From positions 1 to 64,000 of the forward strand of contig NZ_CP040887.1 in assembly GCF_006337125.1 (NCBI RefSeq): a stretch of 64,000 bases of DNA, in the 5' to 3' direction. Position numbers and translations under genes: made by a program. This document shows, in pieces, positions 23,360-31,957 of this stretch; within the stretch, counting starts at the first letter, position 1; every line of letters begins with the position of its first letter. The notes under the pieces were generated by a model. It had not been told where the DNA came from and searched no databases. It was given only the letters and a program-made list of their open reading frames with translations. This DNA is from Serinicoccus chungangensis. Lineage in GTDB: Bacteria > Actinomycetota > Actinomycetes > Actinomycetales > Dermatophilaceae.

Positions 23360-24589
23360 CTACGGGCCCGACGTGGGCTCTAGACCTTGGAGCTCCATCC
23401 CCAGGTTGCGGAGGGCTTGGCGGGTAGCGCGCGCTGAGACCTGGGAGTAGACCTCCATGGTCATCGCGATCCTGCTGTGGCGGAGGACGGCCATCGCCAC
23501 TCGCGGGTGCACGTCGAGCGAGACGAGCAGGCTCGCGCAGGTCCGCCGCGTGGCGTGGACCGGGATGATCGGGACCCCGGCCTTTCGCGCCCGGTTCTTG
23601 AACGCCGTGTGGAAGTTGCGCGGGTCGAGCGGGTCGCCGAGACGGGTGGTGAAGACGAGGCCGCAGTCGCCCCACATGTCGCCGGCGGCGATCCGTCTCC
23701 GATCCTCGTCGGCCCGGTGCCGCTCGAGGGCACGCACGGCGATGTCCGGAAGGGGCAGCGGCGCGTCCGAGGAGGGGGTCTTCGTCCGTCGCCGGAGCAG
23801 CTGGCCGTCGACCCGCTGTACCTGCCAGGCGATATACGCCTCGCCCCGCTCCAGGTCGACGTCCTCCCACGCCAGGCCGAGCACCTCGCCCCGCCGCAGT
23901 CCGAGCACGAGGAGCAGCACGTAGGCCGCATACATCGCGTCCCCGGCATGACGAGCAGACTCGAGGAACCGCCGCGCGTCGTCCACCGACCACACGGCCG
24001 ATCGCTTCGCCCGGGGCACGGGCACGCGCACGAGCGCGGCCACGTTCCGGAAGACGAGCTCCTCCCGCATCGCCTGGGTCAGTGCCCCGCGCAGCACCCG
24101 CCACGCCTGGTGGACCGTCCACTCGGAGGCGACCTCTTGGCAGCACTGCCCGCGTGCGCAGCACTGCGGTTCCGGCCGGGCCGCGTCCTTGCCTTGGAAG
24201 CAGCACTGGCACCGCACCCGCAGCTCGTTGACCCAGGTCTGGACGTCGCGGACCGACAGCTTCTCGAGCTTGCGGTCCCCCAGGTCGGGGACGATGTAGA
24301 GCCGGGAGAACATCTCGTAGTTGCTCGCCGTGGCCGGCGAGAGCCCGGGGCGCACGGTCTCCCTCAGCCACTGCTCCAGGAAGTCGCGCAGCTTGGGCGA
24401 GACCGGGACGACCGGGCCGCGCCGCGCCTGCTCGTGCAGCCGCAGCCACTTCTCGTGGACCTCGGCCCTGGTCTTGCCGTAGACGGACTTGCGCTGGCGC
24501 CGACCCGCGGGGGTGGTGATCCACACGTGGGCGGCGAAGCCGTTCCGGTACGGGTAGATCGACCCCTCCCCGTTGGCTCGCCTGCTCAC
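23360..24589 (-). CDS. int: Tyrosine integrase, intact copy
   Basis: The 409-residue site-specific recombinase has an N-terminal arm-binding domain (GEGSIYPYRNGFAAHVWI), a core-binding domain and a catalytic domain. Within the core-binding domain sits a Cys-rich insert RVRCQCCFQGKDAARPEPQ and CCARGQCC, as in many actinobacterial element integrases; it may bind metal. Catalytic residues include Arg in LVLGLRRGEVLGLAWEDV, HATRRTCASLL, LRHSRIAM and Tyr in MEVYSQVS. GTG 24589 overlaps the stop of the excisionase-like gene; a longer open frame to 24922 is not needed. It probably acts at the tRNA-Ala att sites, though it lies well inside the island. Confidence 0.92.
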   Translation of the reverse strand: MSRRANGEGSIYPYRNGFAAHVWITTPAGRRQRKSVYGKTRAEVHEKWLRLHEQARRGPVVPVSPKLRDFLEQWLRETVRPGLSPATASNYEMFSRLYIVPDLGDRKLEKLSVRDVQTWVNELRVRCQCCFQGKDAARPEPQCCARGQCCQEVASEWTVHQAWRVLRGALTQAMREELVFRNVAALVRVPVPRAKRSAVWSVDDARRFLESARHAGDAMYAAYVLLLVLGLRRGEVLGLAWEDVDLERGEAYIAWQVQRVDGQLLRRRTKTPSSDAPLPLPDIAVRALERHRADEDRRRIAAGDMWGDCGLVFTTRLGDPLDPRNFHTAFKNRARKAGVPIIPVHATRRTCASLLVSLDVHPRVAMAVLRHSRIAMTMEVYSQVSARATRQALRNLGMELQGLEPTSGP

Positions 24590-25048
24590 GGCCAGTCCGC
24601 CTCCGCCTCGGCGGCCCGCTTGGCGACGTACTCGTCGACCCACGCCGGCAGGATGCGCCGGGACCCGCCGTCCTTGAGCGAGCGCAGGTCGCCGGAGATG
24701 CACATCATGCGCACCTTCGTGGGCCCGTAGCCGAGCATCTCCGCCACTTCGGGCACGCTGTACCACCGCCGCTGCAGCGGCCCGACCGGTGCCTTGCTCC
24801 GCTGCTCCGGACTCCCGCTCGCCATCGTTGACATGTCCACTCCCTTCGTCAGGGACCAACCTCCGGTAGGCCAGATCCCGTGCGGACCAGGCAGGCACTT
24901 GACCGTTCCTGTGGATAACCACCCGACGACGAACCTGCCTACCCCTAATGCGGACGAGACCCCCCGCTGGGGCTCACTTCTTCCCAACTTTTTCTGAGCA
25001 GTTTCGCGACCGGCCGACAGCCCGCAGCAGCAGATCAAGGACACACCT
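23431..25048. repeat. 1.62-kb direct repeat, copy 2 (int-xis)
   Basis: This is the partner of 17518-19136. The 73 bases beyond its left edge encode a different integrase C-terminus (RNLGMELQGLEPTSGP). Beyond its right edge the sequence leads into the relaxase gene. The copies appear identical apart from one base, indicating very recent duplication or gene conversion. Confidence 0.9.
24586..24834 (-). CDS. Excisionase-like helix-turn-helix protein, copy 2
   Basis: The 82-residue product appears identical to that of copy 1, with SVPEVAEMLGYGPTKVRMM and SRRILPAWVDEYVAKRAAEA. It is co-transcribed with the intact integrase through a four-base overlap (GTGA). Because this pair is intact, it is the likely functional integration/excision module. 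Confidence 0.82.
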   Translation of the reverse strand: MSTMASGSPEQRSKAPVGPLQRRWYSVPEVAEMLGYGPTKVRMMCISGDLRSLKDGGSRRILPAWVDEYVAKRAAEAEADWP

Positions 25049-25118
25049 GGTGCACTCGGTGATATTGGTGCCGAAAAAGTGACCCCCTGAGCGCTGCTGC
25101 TCCGCATTAGGAGGCATG

Positions 25119-28100
25119 ATGACGTTGCACAAGCTCGCCGCGGGGAGCGGGTACACGTATCTGACGAAGCAGGTCGCTGCCCACGACGCCACGGAAAAGC
25201 GGCAGGTCGGCCTGGCCTCCTACTACGAGGAGAAGGGCGAGGCACCCGGTCGTTGGCTCGGCACGGGCCTGGTCGGGCTGGACCTGGCGGTGGGGGACGT
25301 GGTGACCGAGGAGCAGATGAAGCTGCTGTTCGGGCAGGGCCGCCACCCCCGCTCCGATGAGCCCGACGCGGCCGCGAACGGGTGGGGCGGGTTGGGGCGG
25401 GCGTTCCCGACCTTCGACGCCACGTCTCTGCGACAGGTGACGGCGCGGGCCTTCAGCGAGCACAACACCAGTCGCGGGCTGACGTGGAACGCGCCGATCG
25501 CAGCGGACGAGCGGGCAGTGATCAGGACGCAGGTCGCCCGGGAGGTCTTCGATCAGCGGCACGGCCGTCCACCCGTGGACGGGGGTGAGCTGACGATGTT
25601 CGTCGCGAACGCATCGCGGCCGGCGCAAGTGCCGGTGGCGGGGTTCGACCTGACGTTCTCGCCGGTGAAGTCGGTCTCAGCCCTCTGGGCCCTCGCCCCG
25701 GTCGAGGTCGCCCGGCAGGTGGAGGCCGCGCACGAGGACGCGGTCCTTGCGACTCTGGCGATGTTGGAACGCGAGGTGGCGTTCACGAGGGTTGGGAAGG
25801 GCGGCATCCGCCAGGTGCCCGTGGTCGGGCTGGTCGCGGCGGCGTTCGACCACCGTGACTCGCGCACCGGTGACCCGGACCTGCACACCCACGTCGTCGT
25901 GTCCAACAAGGTCCAGTCCCCGCCCGAGGAGGGCGGACGGTGGCTGACCCTGGACGGGCGGATGCTGTTCAAGGCCAAGGTGATGGCCTCCGAGCACTAC
26001 AACACCCACCTCGAAGCCGGCCTTGTGGACCGGCTCGGGGTCGGCTTCGTCGACCGCCCCGGGGTGGAGGGCAAGCGGGCGGTGCGGGAGATCGCCGGGA
26101 TCGACCCGGCCCTGCTCAGTGCCTGGTCGTCGCGACGGCAGGCGATCGAGGCCCGGCAGCGCGAGCTCACCTCGACCTTCCGAGCCGACCACGGCCGCAA
26201 CCCCACCGCGATCGAGTTGTTGGCGCTGGCGCAGCAGGCGAACCTGGAGACCCGCCCGGACAAGCACGAACCCCGCTCGGAGGCCGAGCAACGGCAGACC
26301 TGGCGCGAGCAAGCCACGACCGTCCTCGTCGACGCCGGACAGACTCCGGAAGAGGTGGTCACCGCGGCGGTCGGAGCGGGGTGGGGACGCAACCAGGGAC
26401 GTGACCGGGGACGCGGTAGGGACGTGAGCAGCGTCGCAGGTCACGGGGTGGGGACCCTCCAGCAGGGACGTTTCCGGGGACGTGTCCAGGGACGTGCTGG
26501 GGACGTGCGTCCCCAGGTCGTCGCGGCCCGGGTGCTCGCGGTGCTCGAGGGGTCGCGGGCGACGTGGCAGATCTGGCACGTGCGCGCCGAGACGCTGCGC
26601 CAGCTCCGCACCGCGCAGGTCCCCCTGGACAAGCTCGAGGCGTACCAACGTGACGTTCAGCGATGGGTGCTGCAGGGCTTCTCGGTTCCGGTCGGGGTAC
26701 CGCCGGACCTGGGTGAGCCGGAGGTGCTGCGCCGCCCGGACGGACAGTCCGCGCACACGGTGCACGGCAGCCAGGCCTACACCTCCCGTGCGATCCTGGC
26801 CGCCGAGGACGAACTGCTCGCGCTGGGGTTGCGCCGCGACGGCCGTCAAGCAGACCCGGTCATCGTGGAGGACGTGCTGGCCGCCCAGAGCGCGGACCGT
26901 CCGATCCTGGACCGGTCCCAGGCGGCGCTGGTCCGCAACCTCGCCACGAGCGGATGCCGGGTGCAGGTCGCCCTCGCCCCCGCCGGCGCCGGCAAGACCG
27001 CCGCGCTGCGCGTGCTAACGCGGTCCTGGGAGGCCTCGGGAGGCACCGTGCTGGGCCTGGCCCCCACCGCGGTCGCGGCCGAGGAGCTCGGTCGCGTTAC
27101 CGGAATCCGCGCCGACACCCTTGCCAAATACCTTCATGAGACCACCCCGGCAGGTGCTTCAGCGGCGACCGGCACGACGTCCGCCGTGGGCAGAACGGTC
27201 GGCCCAGGGACGTTGGTGCTGATCGACGAGGCCGGGATGGCCGGCACGCGCGACCTGGCGGCCGTGGTCCGGCACGTCGTCGACACGGGCGGGAGCGTGC
27301 GTCTGGTGGGCGACGACCAGCAGCTGGCCGCCGTCACGGCTGGCGGGATCTTCCGGGACCTGGCCGAGCAGGGTCATGCGCACGGCACCACCGCCACGCT
27401 GACCGAGCTGCACCGGTTCACCGACCCCGCCGAGGGCGCCGCCACCCTCGCCGTCCGCGACGGCGACCCCGCCGCCCTAGACCACTATTACGATCACGAC
27501 CGGGTCCACATCGGCGACACCGGAGACACGGTCGAGGCGGCCTACACGGCCTGGCGGGCCGATCAGCGCGCCGGGTTGTCCAGCCTGCTGCTGGCTGCGA
27601 CCCGGGAGACCGTGCGCGAGCTGAACCAGCGCGCCCGGCAGGACCGCCTCGACACCACCGGGCAGCCGCTCGGACCGGAGGTGACCCTGGCCGACGGCAC
27701 CCGCGCCAGCGCCGGCGACACCATCGTCACCCGTCGCAACGACAGGTCGCTGCGGACTGAGGAGGCCTGGGTCAAGAACGGCGACCGGTGGCGCGTCCTG
27801 GCTGTCCACCCGGACGGGACCGTCTCGGCCGAGCGCCACCGCGACGGGCGGGGAACCAAGTCGGCTCACGTCACCCTGCCGGCTACCTATGTGGGCGAGC
27901 ACGTGCAGCTTGGGTATGCCAGCACGATCCACGGAGCTCAGGGAGCTACCGTCGACACAACCCACACCGTCCTCACCGGCGCAGAGAGCCGCCAGGCGTT
28001 GTACGTCACCCTCTCCCGAGGGCGTCAGAGCAACCACCTCTACCTCGGCACACCCGCCGCCTCGCTGGACAGTGTCGGCCCAGACGTGCACGACACGTCG

Positions 28101-28955
28101 GCTACGGCGGAGCCGCGGCAGGTGTTGATCGACATCCTTGCCCGCGACGGCCGCGTGCTCTCGGCCACGACCGTCGAGCACGGCGACACCGCCCAGCTGC
28201 TGCGGGAGGCCGTACTGGCCTACCAGGACGCGCTGCCGGTCCTGGCCCAGCACCACCTCGGACCCGAGCGGATGACCGCTTTAGACGACGCGCTCGGGGA
28301 GTGGATGGCCGGCCTCACCGGGGCGCCGGCCTACCCGCACCTGCGCGGCCAGCTCGCGCTGCGATGGGTCGACGGCGCGCCGCCACAGGCCGTGATCGAG
28401 GAGGCCACCTGGTACCGCGGAAAGGAAAACCTGGCGGAGGCCAACGACCCGGCCGCCGCACTCGCCTGGCGCATCGCCGGCACCATGCCACCGTCCTACC
28501 GGGACGCGCCCCTGTCTTGGCTGCACGACGTCCCACCAGCGCTACGACAGGACCCAGAGACGAGCGACTACCTCGACCGGCTCACCCACCGGGTCCAGCA
28601 GCTCGTCGAGCGCGTCGCCGACGAAGCCCGGCAAGCGGGTGCGTCCGACCGGGTGCCCTGGCAGCGGACCCTGCCCCCGGACGTCGACGACCATCTCATC
28701 GGCGACCTCGCCGTCTGGCGCGCCGCCCACGGCATTCCAACCACCGAGGTGGAACCCACAGGTTCACCGATCAGAGAACCCGCTGCAGCCAGGTACCAGA
28801 CACGACTCGGCCGCCGGTTGAGCGCGCCGTCTCCGATCTCAGGCGTGTCGACGCCGAACACTGACGGCAGCAGGCTCCGAGCCAGCCGACGACGAGCAGA
28901 CCGGCACGCGGGGCACCTGAGTCCCTCCCGTGAGGTTCCTGGACCCGCCCGATGA
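25119..28955 (+). CDS. MobF-family conjugative relaxase-helicase
   Basis: MobF relaxases nick oriT, attach to the DNA end through a tyrosine and unwind the strand for transfer. The 1278-residue product has an N-terminal TrwC-type domain with candidate catalytic Tyr in GSGYTYLTKQV and the metal-binding histidines in FDHRDSRTGDPDLHTHVVVS. The C-terminal half is a RecD-like helicase with Walker A APAGAGKTAA, LVLIDEAGMAG and VRLVGDDQQLAA. AGGAGG precedes two consecutive ATGs; the second (25119) has better spacing. An odd linker encoded by GGGACG repeats lies between the domains. No oriT was identified and no mating-pore genes are present, so the element would depend on a helper. Confidence 0.92.
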   Translation: MTLHKLAAGSGYTYLTKQVAAHDATEKRQVGLASYYEEKGEAPGRWLGTGLVGLDLAVGDVVTEEQMKLLFGQGRHPRSDEPDAAANGWGGLGRAFPTFDATSLRQVTARAFSEHNTSRGLTWNAPIAADERAVIRTQVAREVFDQRHGRPPVDGGELTMFVANASRPAQVPVAGFDLTFSPVKSVSALWALAPVEVARQVEAAHEDAVLATLAMLEREVAFTRVGKGGIRQVPVVGLVAAAFDHRDSRTGDPDLHTHVVVSNKVQSPPEEGGRWLTLDGRMLFKAKVMASEHYNTHLEAGLVDRLGVGFVDRPGVEGKRAVREIAGIDPALLSAWSSRRQAIEARQRELTSTFRADHGRNPTAIELLALAQQANLETRPDKHEPRSEAEQRQTWREQATTVLVDAGQTPEEVVTAAVGAGWGRNQGRDRGRGRDVSSVAGHGVGTLQQGRFRGRVQGRAGDVRPQVVAARVLAVLEGSRATWQIWHVRAETLRQLRTAQVPLDKLEAYQRDVQRWVLQGFSVPVGVPPDLGEPEVLRRPDGQSAHTVHGSQAYTSRAILAAEDELLALGLRRDGRQADPVIVEDVLAAQSADRPILDRSQAALVRNLATSGCRVQVALAPAGAGKTAALRVLTRSWEASGGTVLGLAPTAVAAEELGRVTGIRADTLAKYLHETTPAGASAATGTTSAVGRTVGPGTLVLIDEAGMAGTRDLAAVVRHVVDTGGSVRLVGDDQQLAAVTAGGIFRDLAEQGHAHGTTATLTELHRFTDPAEGAATLAVRDGDPAALDHYYDHDRVHIGDTGDTVEAAYTAWRADQRAGLSSLLLAATRETVRELNQRARQDRLDTTGQPLGPEVTLADGTRASAGDTIVTRRNDRSLRTEEAWVKNGDRWRVLAVHPDGTVSAERHRDGRGTKSAHVTLPATYVGEHVQLGYASTIHGAQGATVDTTHTVLTGAESRQALYVTLSRGRQSNHLYLGTPAASLDSVGPDVHDTSATAEPRQVLIDILARDGRVLSATTVEHGDTAQLLREAVLAYQDALPVLAQHHLGPERMTALDDALGEWMAGLTGAPAYPHLRGQLALRWVDGAPPQAVIEEATWYRGKENLAEANDPAAALAWRIAGTMPPSYRDAPLSWLHDVPPALRQDPETSDYLDRLTHRVQQLVERVADEARQAGASDRVPWQRTLPPDVDDHLIGDLAVWRAAHGIPTTEVEPTGSPIREPAAARYQTRLGRRLSAPSPISGVSTPNTDGSRLRASRRRADRHAGHLSPSREVPGPAR
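26383..26507 (+). repeat. GGGACG repeat cluster inside the relaxase gene
   Basis: About eight GGGACG(T/C) units are scattered over 125 bases. They encode a Gly/Arg-rich linker (GRNQGRDRGRGRD and GRFRGRVQGRAGD) between the relaxase and helicase domains. The frame stays open. The repeat could be a flexible linker, a slippage-expanded tract or a nucleic-acid-binding patch. Confidence 0.6.
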
Positions 28956-29236
28956 CCGGTCAGTGACGCGGCCTGGTCCGGGTAGCGCGAAGTAATCGAT
29001 ACATCGCTGATTCGCCGATGTCCGAATGTCTCAAGGAGCTAATGGAAGGATCGCCTCGACGTGGCTGGAACGGTTGGCCGGCTAGAGCGTGCCCACACGG
29101 GCGATGGCGCTTGAGGCCCGGCTGCGGCCGGCCGTCGCCCGGGGAATGGGAGGCGCGCCAACCTATGAGTGCTCCTCCTCGCGACCTCCTGCTGTACCGT
29201 TCGCAGATAACTCGGCAAACTGAAAGGTTGGCAAGG
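28956..29236 (+). ncRNA. Noncoding region upstream of the reverse transcriptase, possible RNA
   Basis: This 281-base stretch has no convincing gene; the open frame from 29018 looks noncoding up to about 29160. It contains inverted sequences such as GGGCGA (29099-29104) and TCGCCC (29135-29140) enclosing further GC-rich complementary segments. Several defence-type reverse transcriptases use an upstream noncoding RNA as template or partner, so this is a candidate; the structure was judged by eye only. Confidence 0.3.
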
Positions 29237-30676
29237 ATGAAGCGTGACGTACGTAAGGCGGCCAAGGGTTACCACAGCAGTCTGGACCCCTCGTTTCCAC
29301 CGCTCATCACCTTCTCCAGCCTCGAAAAGGCGGAGTCCTCTTTAAGTGAAACCGCAGAGACCATGTTGGACGGGGAGCGATACCCATCCGGCGAGACGCT
29401 CAGCGTGCCCAGGCGGAGCGGCGGCGCGCCTCGTCCCGTGACGGTGCTCCCACCTCCGGTCTCCGTAGCATATTCAGCTCTCACCGACACGTACAGCGAG
29501 GTGCTGCCAACACGCACCGCTCAAGACTATGCCGAATTTCACGGGGTGGGGCTGAGCGGGAACGCCACTTACGTGGTGGAGAGCGACATAGCCTCCTGCT
29601 ACGAGTACGTGAATCATGATCTTCTCCGGCTTGAGATGCTCAAAGCTAAACCTGGCGGCCTTGCACACGCCAATGAGTTACGTCGCCTACTCAGCGAGAC
29701 GCACCCCCGTCACGTCGGTCTTCCACAAATGAACACAAATAGTGACCGCCTCGCGGATCTGTATATTTCTGCGATCGTTAAGCAAGCGCGGTTGGCGGGC
29801 TACGACATATATTCGTACGCCGACGACTTTAAGGTTCTGGTCCACGATTGGGCCGAGGCCAACACCTGTGTTGAGGATCTTTCCGAGTTCGCGCGGTCCA
29901 TGGGTCTTGTTCTTTCCCAGCATAAAACAGTCACTTGGCGTGCCGAGCGACTCCGAGAGCGCGAAGCTGAATCTACCAGTTTCTTTCGGCAGCATCTGCT
30001 TCCGGCAGAAGGGAAAGAGGAGGTGTCATTGGTAAATCCGTACGACGTGAAGATCACTGTTGGTCAGGCCCCGAACTTCGCCGGCGCTTCTGCGCTAATC
30101 GAGCGATGGAGTGAACGAGGGGAGGAGATAAGGCAACATCCTTGGGAGCTTCGACTCGAGGATCGATTCATCACCCAGGCCCTCCTCATTGCAGCCGCTG
30201 GCCAGCAGGCTATAGATAATGAGACGTTGACCGATTTCGTGTTTTTCAACCCGCACCGCCTGAGCACCCTTCCATTTATTATGCTCCAGCGGAGCAATAA
30301 TGACCAGAACGACCCTTTGATCGATTCACTAGTCACCTCAGGCCGTCAAAGTGCGTGGTTCAAGCTTTGGATGATGCACCTCATTCAGCATCGATCGGGA
30401 GACCTGACGAGTGCCCAGGAAACGTGGCTACTTCGGCAGTTTGATGATCGTCACGAGGTAATACGCGCAGAGTCCGCCTGGGTCGCTTCCCAATTAGGCC
30501 TCCTGACGTCTGACCACCTGGAGCGCGCGTATCGTTCCGCAGGGCCTTTAACCATGCACACGTTGGCGGCCTGCTCGGCTCACTTGCCGACGAGCAAGAG
30601 CCTTCACGCCATCGGCAACGATGGGCCCTTGAATAAGGCGGCAAAGCGCTGGGCAGAAGAGGATTCGGGAGCTTGA
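29237..30676 (+). CDS. Reverse transcriptase, defence-type candidate
   Basis: The 479-residue product has reverse-transcriptase fingers (PRPVTVLPPPVSVAYSALTD), motif A VESDIASCYEYVNH (Asp117), motif B GLPQMNTNSDRLADLY (about 161), motif C SYADDF (Asp196 and Asp197) and motif D LSQHKT. About 190 helical residues without a known motif follow. There is no intron maturase, and no retron or diversity-generating context is obvious. The motif B pattern and C-terminal helical domain recall the Abi/DRT (unknown-group) reverse transcriptases of phage defence. ATG 29237 has GAAAGG upstream; ATG 29165 and 29018 are alternatives. The stop overlaps a HEPN-like gene. GC is clearly below the host level. Confidence 0.85.
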   Translation: MKRDVRKAAKGYHSSLDPSFPPLITFSSLEKAESSLSETAETMLDGERYPSGETLSVPRRSGGAPRPVTVLPPPVSVAYSALTDTYSEVLPTRTAQDYAEFHGVGLSGNATYVVESDIASCYEYVNHDLLRLEMLKAKPGGLAHANELRRLLSETHPRHVGLPQMNTNSDRLADLYISAIVKQARLAGYDIYSYADDFKVLVHDWAEANTCVEDLSEFARSMGLVLSQHKTVTWRAERLREREAESTSFFRQHLLPAEGKEEVSLVNPYDVKITVGQAPNFAGASALIERWSERGEEIRQHPWELRLEDRFITQALLIAAAGQQAIDNETLTDFVFFNPHRLSTLPFIMLQRSNNDQNDPLIDSLVTSGRQSAWFKLWMMHLIQHRSGDLTSAQETWLLRQFDDRHEVIRAESAWVASQLGLLTSDHLERAYRSAGPLTMHTLAACSAHLPTSKSLHAIGNDGPLNKAAKRWAEEDSGA

Positions 30677-31203
30677 GCAGAATCGGCGAAGTCTACTTGG
30701 GCCAGACTGTTCACCTGCTCACTCGAGCTCAAGACAACGACCCTTTGGGTACGCTCGTCGCTTGTTGCGCCTTAGGAGAAGCGTTCGCCGGTTCCATACT
30801 TGAGGAGCGCATCGATACCACGGGCGTCCCTGCGCATCCCTTAGGGCGGTTCATGCTAAGCGAGTCCGCAAAGGATCGCGATGGAACCTGGGAAGCTAGA
30901 ACCAAGTGGCTAACTGCGACTGGTATCCCAAGTTTCCGGGGTGCGAAATGGTATCAGGACTTTGACGCCCTAACTCAGGCGCGGAATGCCATGCTGCATG
31001 GGTACGGAGACCTTACGCAACGCCAGACGTCGAGCATCACGCATATGGTCGTACTGCGTGACACGATCACTCGACGAACCAAAATCGAAGTGGTGGGGAC
31101 GCAATTGCAACTTGATCCGAGTAATTCCCCGACATGGGTAGAGATAGTACACAACTTCATCAGGGAGCTGGACGCGCTTCACGAGAAGAGTGCGGTTGAA
31201 TGA
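30673..31203 (+). CDS. HEPN-like protein coupled to the reverse transcriptase
   Basis: The 176-residue all-helical product contains DALTQARNAMLHGYGDL. RNAMLH (Arg104-His109) matches the Rx4H catalytic motif of HEPN ribonucleases, in the RNxxxH form. Apart from that I recognise no family. Translation starts at TTG 30673, overlapping the reverse-transcriptase stop (TTGA), so the two proteins are made together. In AbiA a reverse transcriptase is fused to a HEPN domain. The present arrangement could be a split version in which the HEPN protein is the toxic effector; this is inference. Confidence 0.6.
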   Translation: MSRIGEVYLGQTVHLLTRAQDNDPLGTLVACCALGEAFAGSILEERIDTTGVPAHPLGRFMLSESAKDRDGTWEARTKWLTATGIPSFRGAKWYQDFDALTQARNAMLHGYGDLTQRQTSSITHMVVLRDTITRRTKIEVVGTQLQLDPSNSPTWVEIVHNFIRELDALHEKSAVE

Positions 31204-31388
31204 TTGCGCCGCTCGGTGCCTCCCCCTGCGTCAGCAGTCTGCGGACCGGCTGTGGTGCTGACACGGCCAACGGCGTTCGAATCCCCGCCGCGGCGCGGGC
31301 TGACCGCGCCACGCCAAGGCCGCGCAGGCAAGGACGCATAGGCGGAGGTGCCCGCCCGCGCGTTCCTGCTGAACCGCGTGCCCTCCAC

Positions 31389-31736
31389 TCAGCGCCGCGT
31401 GCCGTTGGACCATGGCGGTGTCCGGGTCCCCGACCTTGACGTCAAGTGCCATCGACGACAACTTGGGCAGAGGTATACACCAATTGGCCGCTGTCTTCCC
31501 GAAGACTTGTAACGCCGTTGGATGGCTCGCAAGGCAAGCTCGGCGGCGGGAAGACAGGGGTAGGGCACCTTGCGGGAGGCAGGCACGACGCTCCTCGAAC
31601 AGAGACGTCGTGCTCGGCTGGCTGGCACCCGCTTCCACGGCCGGCTGAGGTCGAAAGTTCGGGCGCCCATTCCGTTGCCCTGGATGACGACGTCCAGGTT
31701 GGGTTGTCTTGGTGCGTCGGTGCGTGCGTGAAGCAA
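31389..31736 (-). CDS. Small Cys-rich protein, tentative
   Basis: The open frame codes for 115 residues, of which the centre looks genuine: RRLCSRSVVPASRKVPYP, AAELALRAIQRR, then VYLCPSCRRWHLTSR. The C-x2-C-x3-WHLTS ending is familiar from small actinobacterial zinc-ribbon-like proteins that start with a Lys/Arg-rich segment. The start is uncertain and the last 15 residues do not fit, so it may be a decayed gene. It stands alone between the reverse-transcriptase pair and the helicase operon; the rest of 31204-31762 shows nothing else convincing. Confidence 0.35.
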   Translation of the reverse strand: MLHARTDAPRQPNLDVVIQGNGMGARTFDLSRPWKRVPASRARRLCSRSVVPASRKVPYPCLPAAELALRAIQRRYKSSGRQRPIGVYLCPSCRRWHLTSRSGTRTPPWSNGTRR

Positions 31737-31762
31737 AGCAGCTGACTCACCCCTGGCGCTTC

Positions 31763-31957
31763 ATGGGCAGCGCGGAGGTCGCGGAGCACCTTGGCCTCAG
31801 CCGTCAGTGAGTCCTGCAGTTGCTCGCCGACGACGCGACGTTCCCGAAACCGGTCGCCGGGTTCAGGATGGGCAAAGTCTGGCTGGCCACCGACGTCCGG
31901 GCGTGGGCAGACCGCTCGTGCGCCGGGACGCCGACGGCTACTTCACCGCCGGCGTGA
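31763..31957 (+). pseudogene. Excisionase-like HTH gene with in-frame stop
   Basis: Read from ATG 31763, the frame gives MGSAEVAEHLGLSRQ, a TGA stop, then VLQLLADDATFPKPV, GFRMGKVWLATDVRAWAD and a stop at 31955. Without the TGA it would be a typical 64-residue AlpA/excisionase-type winged helix. A single CGA-to-TGA change explains the break. It overlaps the end of the ATPase gene on the other strand by 20 bases. Confidence 0.6.

Noticed and set aside
24835..25118. Possible oriT upstream of the relaxase
   Set aside because: An oriT is expected here, but no nick-site consensus or convincing inverted repeat was found, so it is not annotated.
31240..31320. tRNA-like sequence with GTTCGAATCCCC
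   Set aside because: The T-loop resembles a tRNA but no matching acceptor, D or anticodon stems could be folded; probably chance or a decayed remnant.
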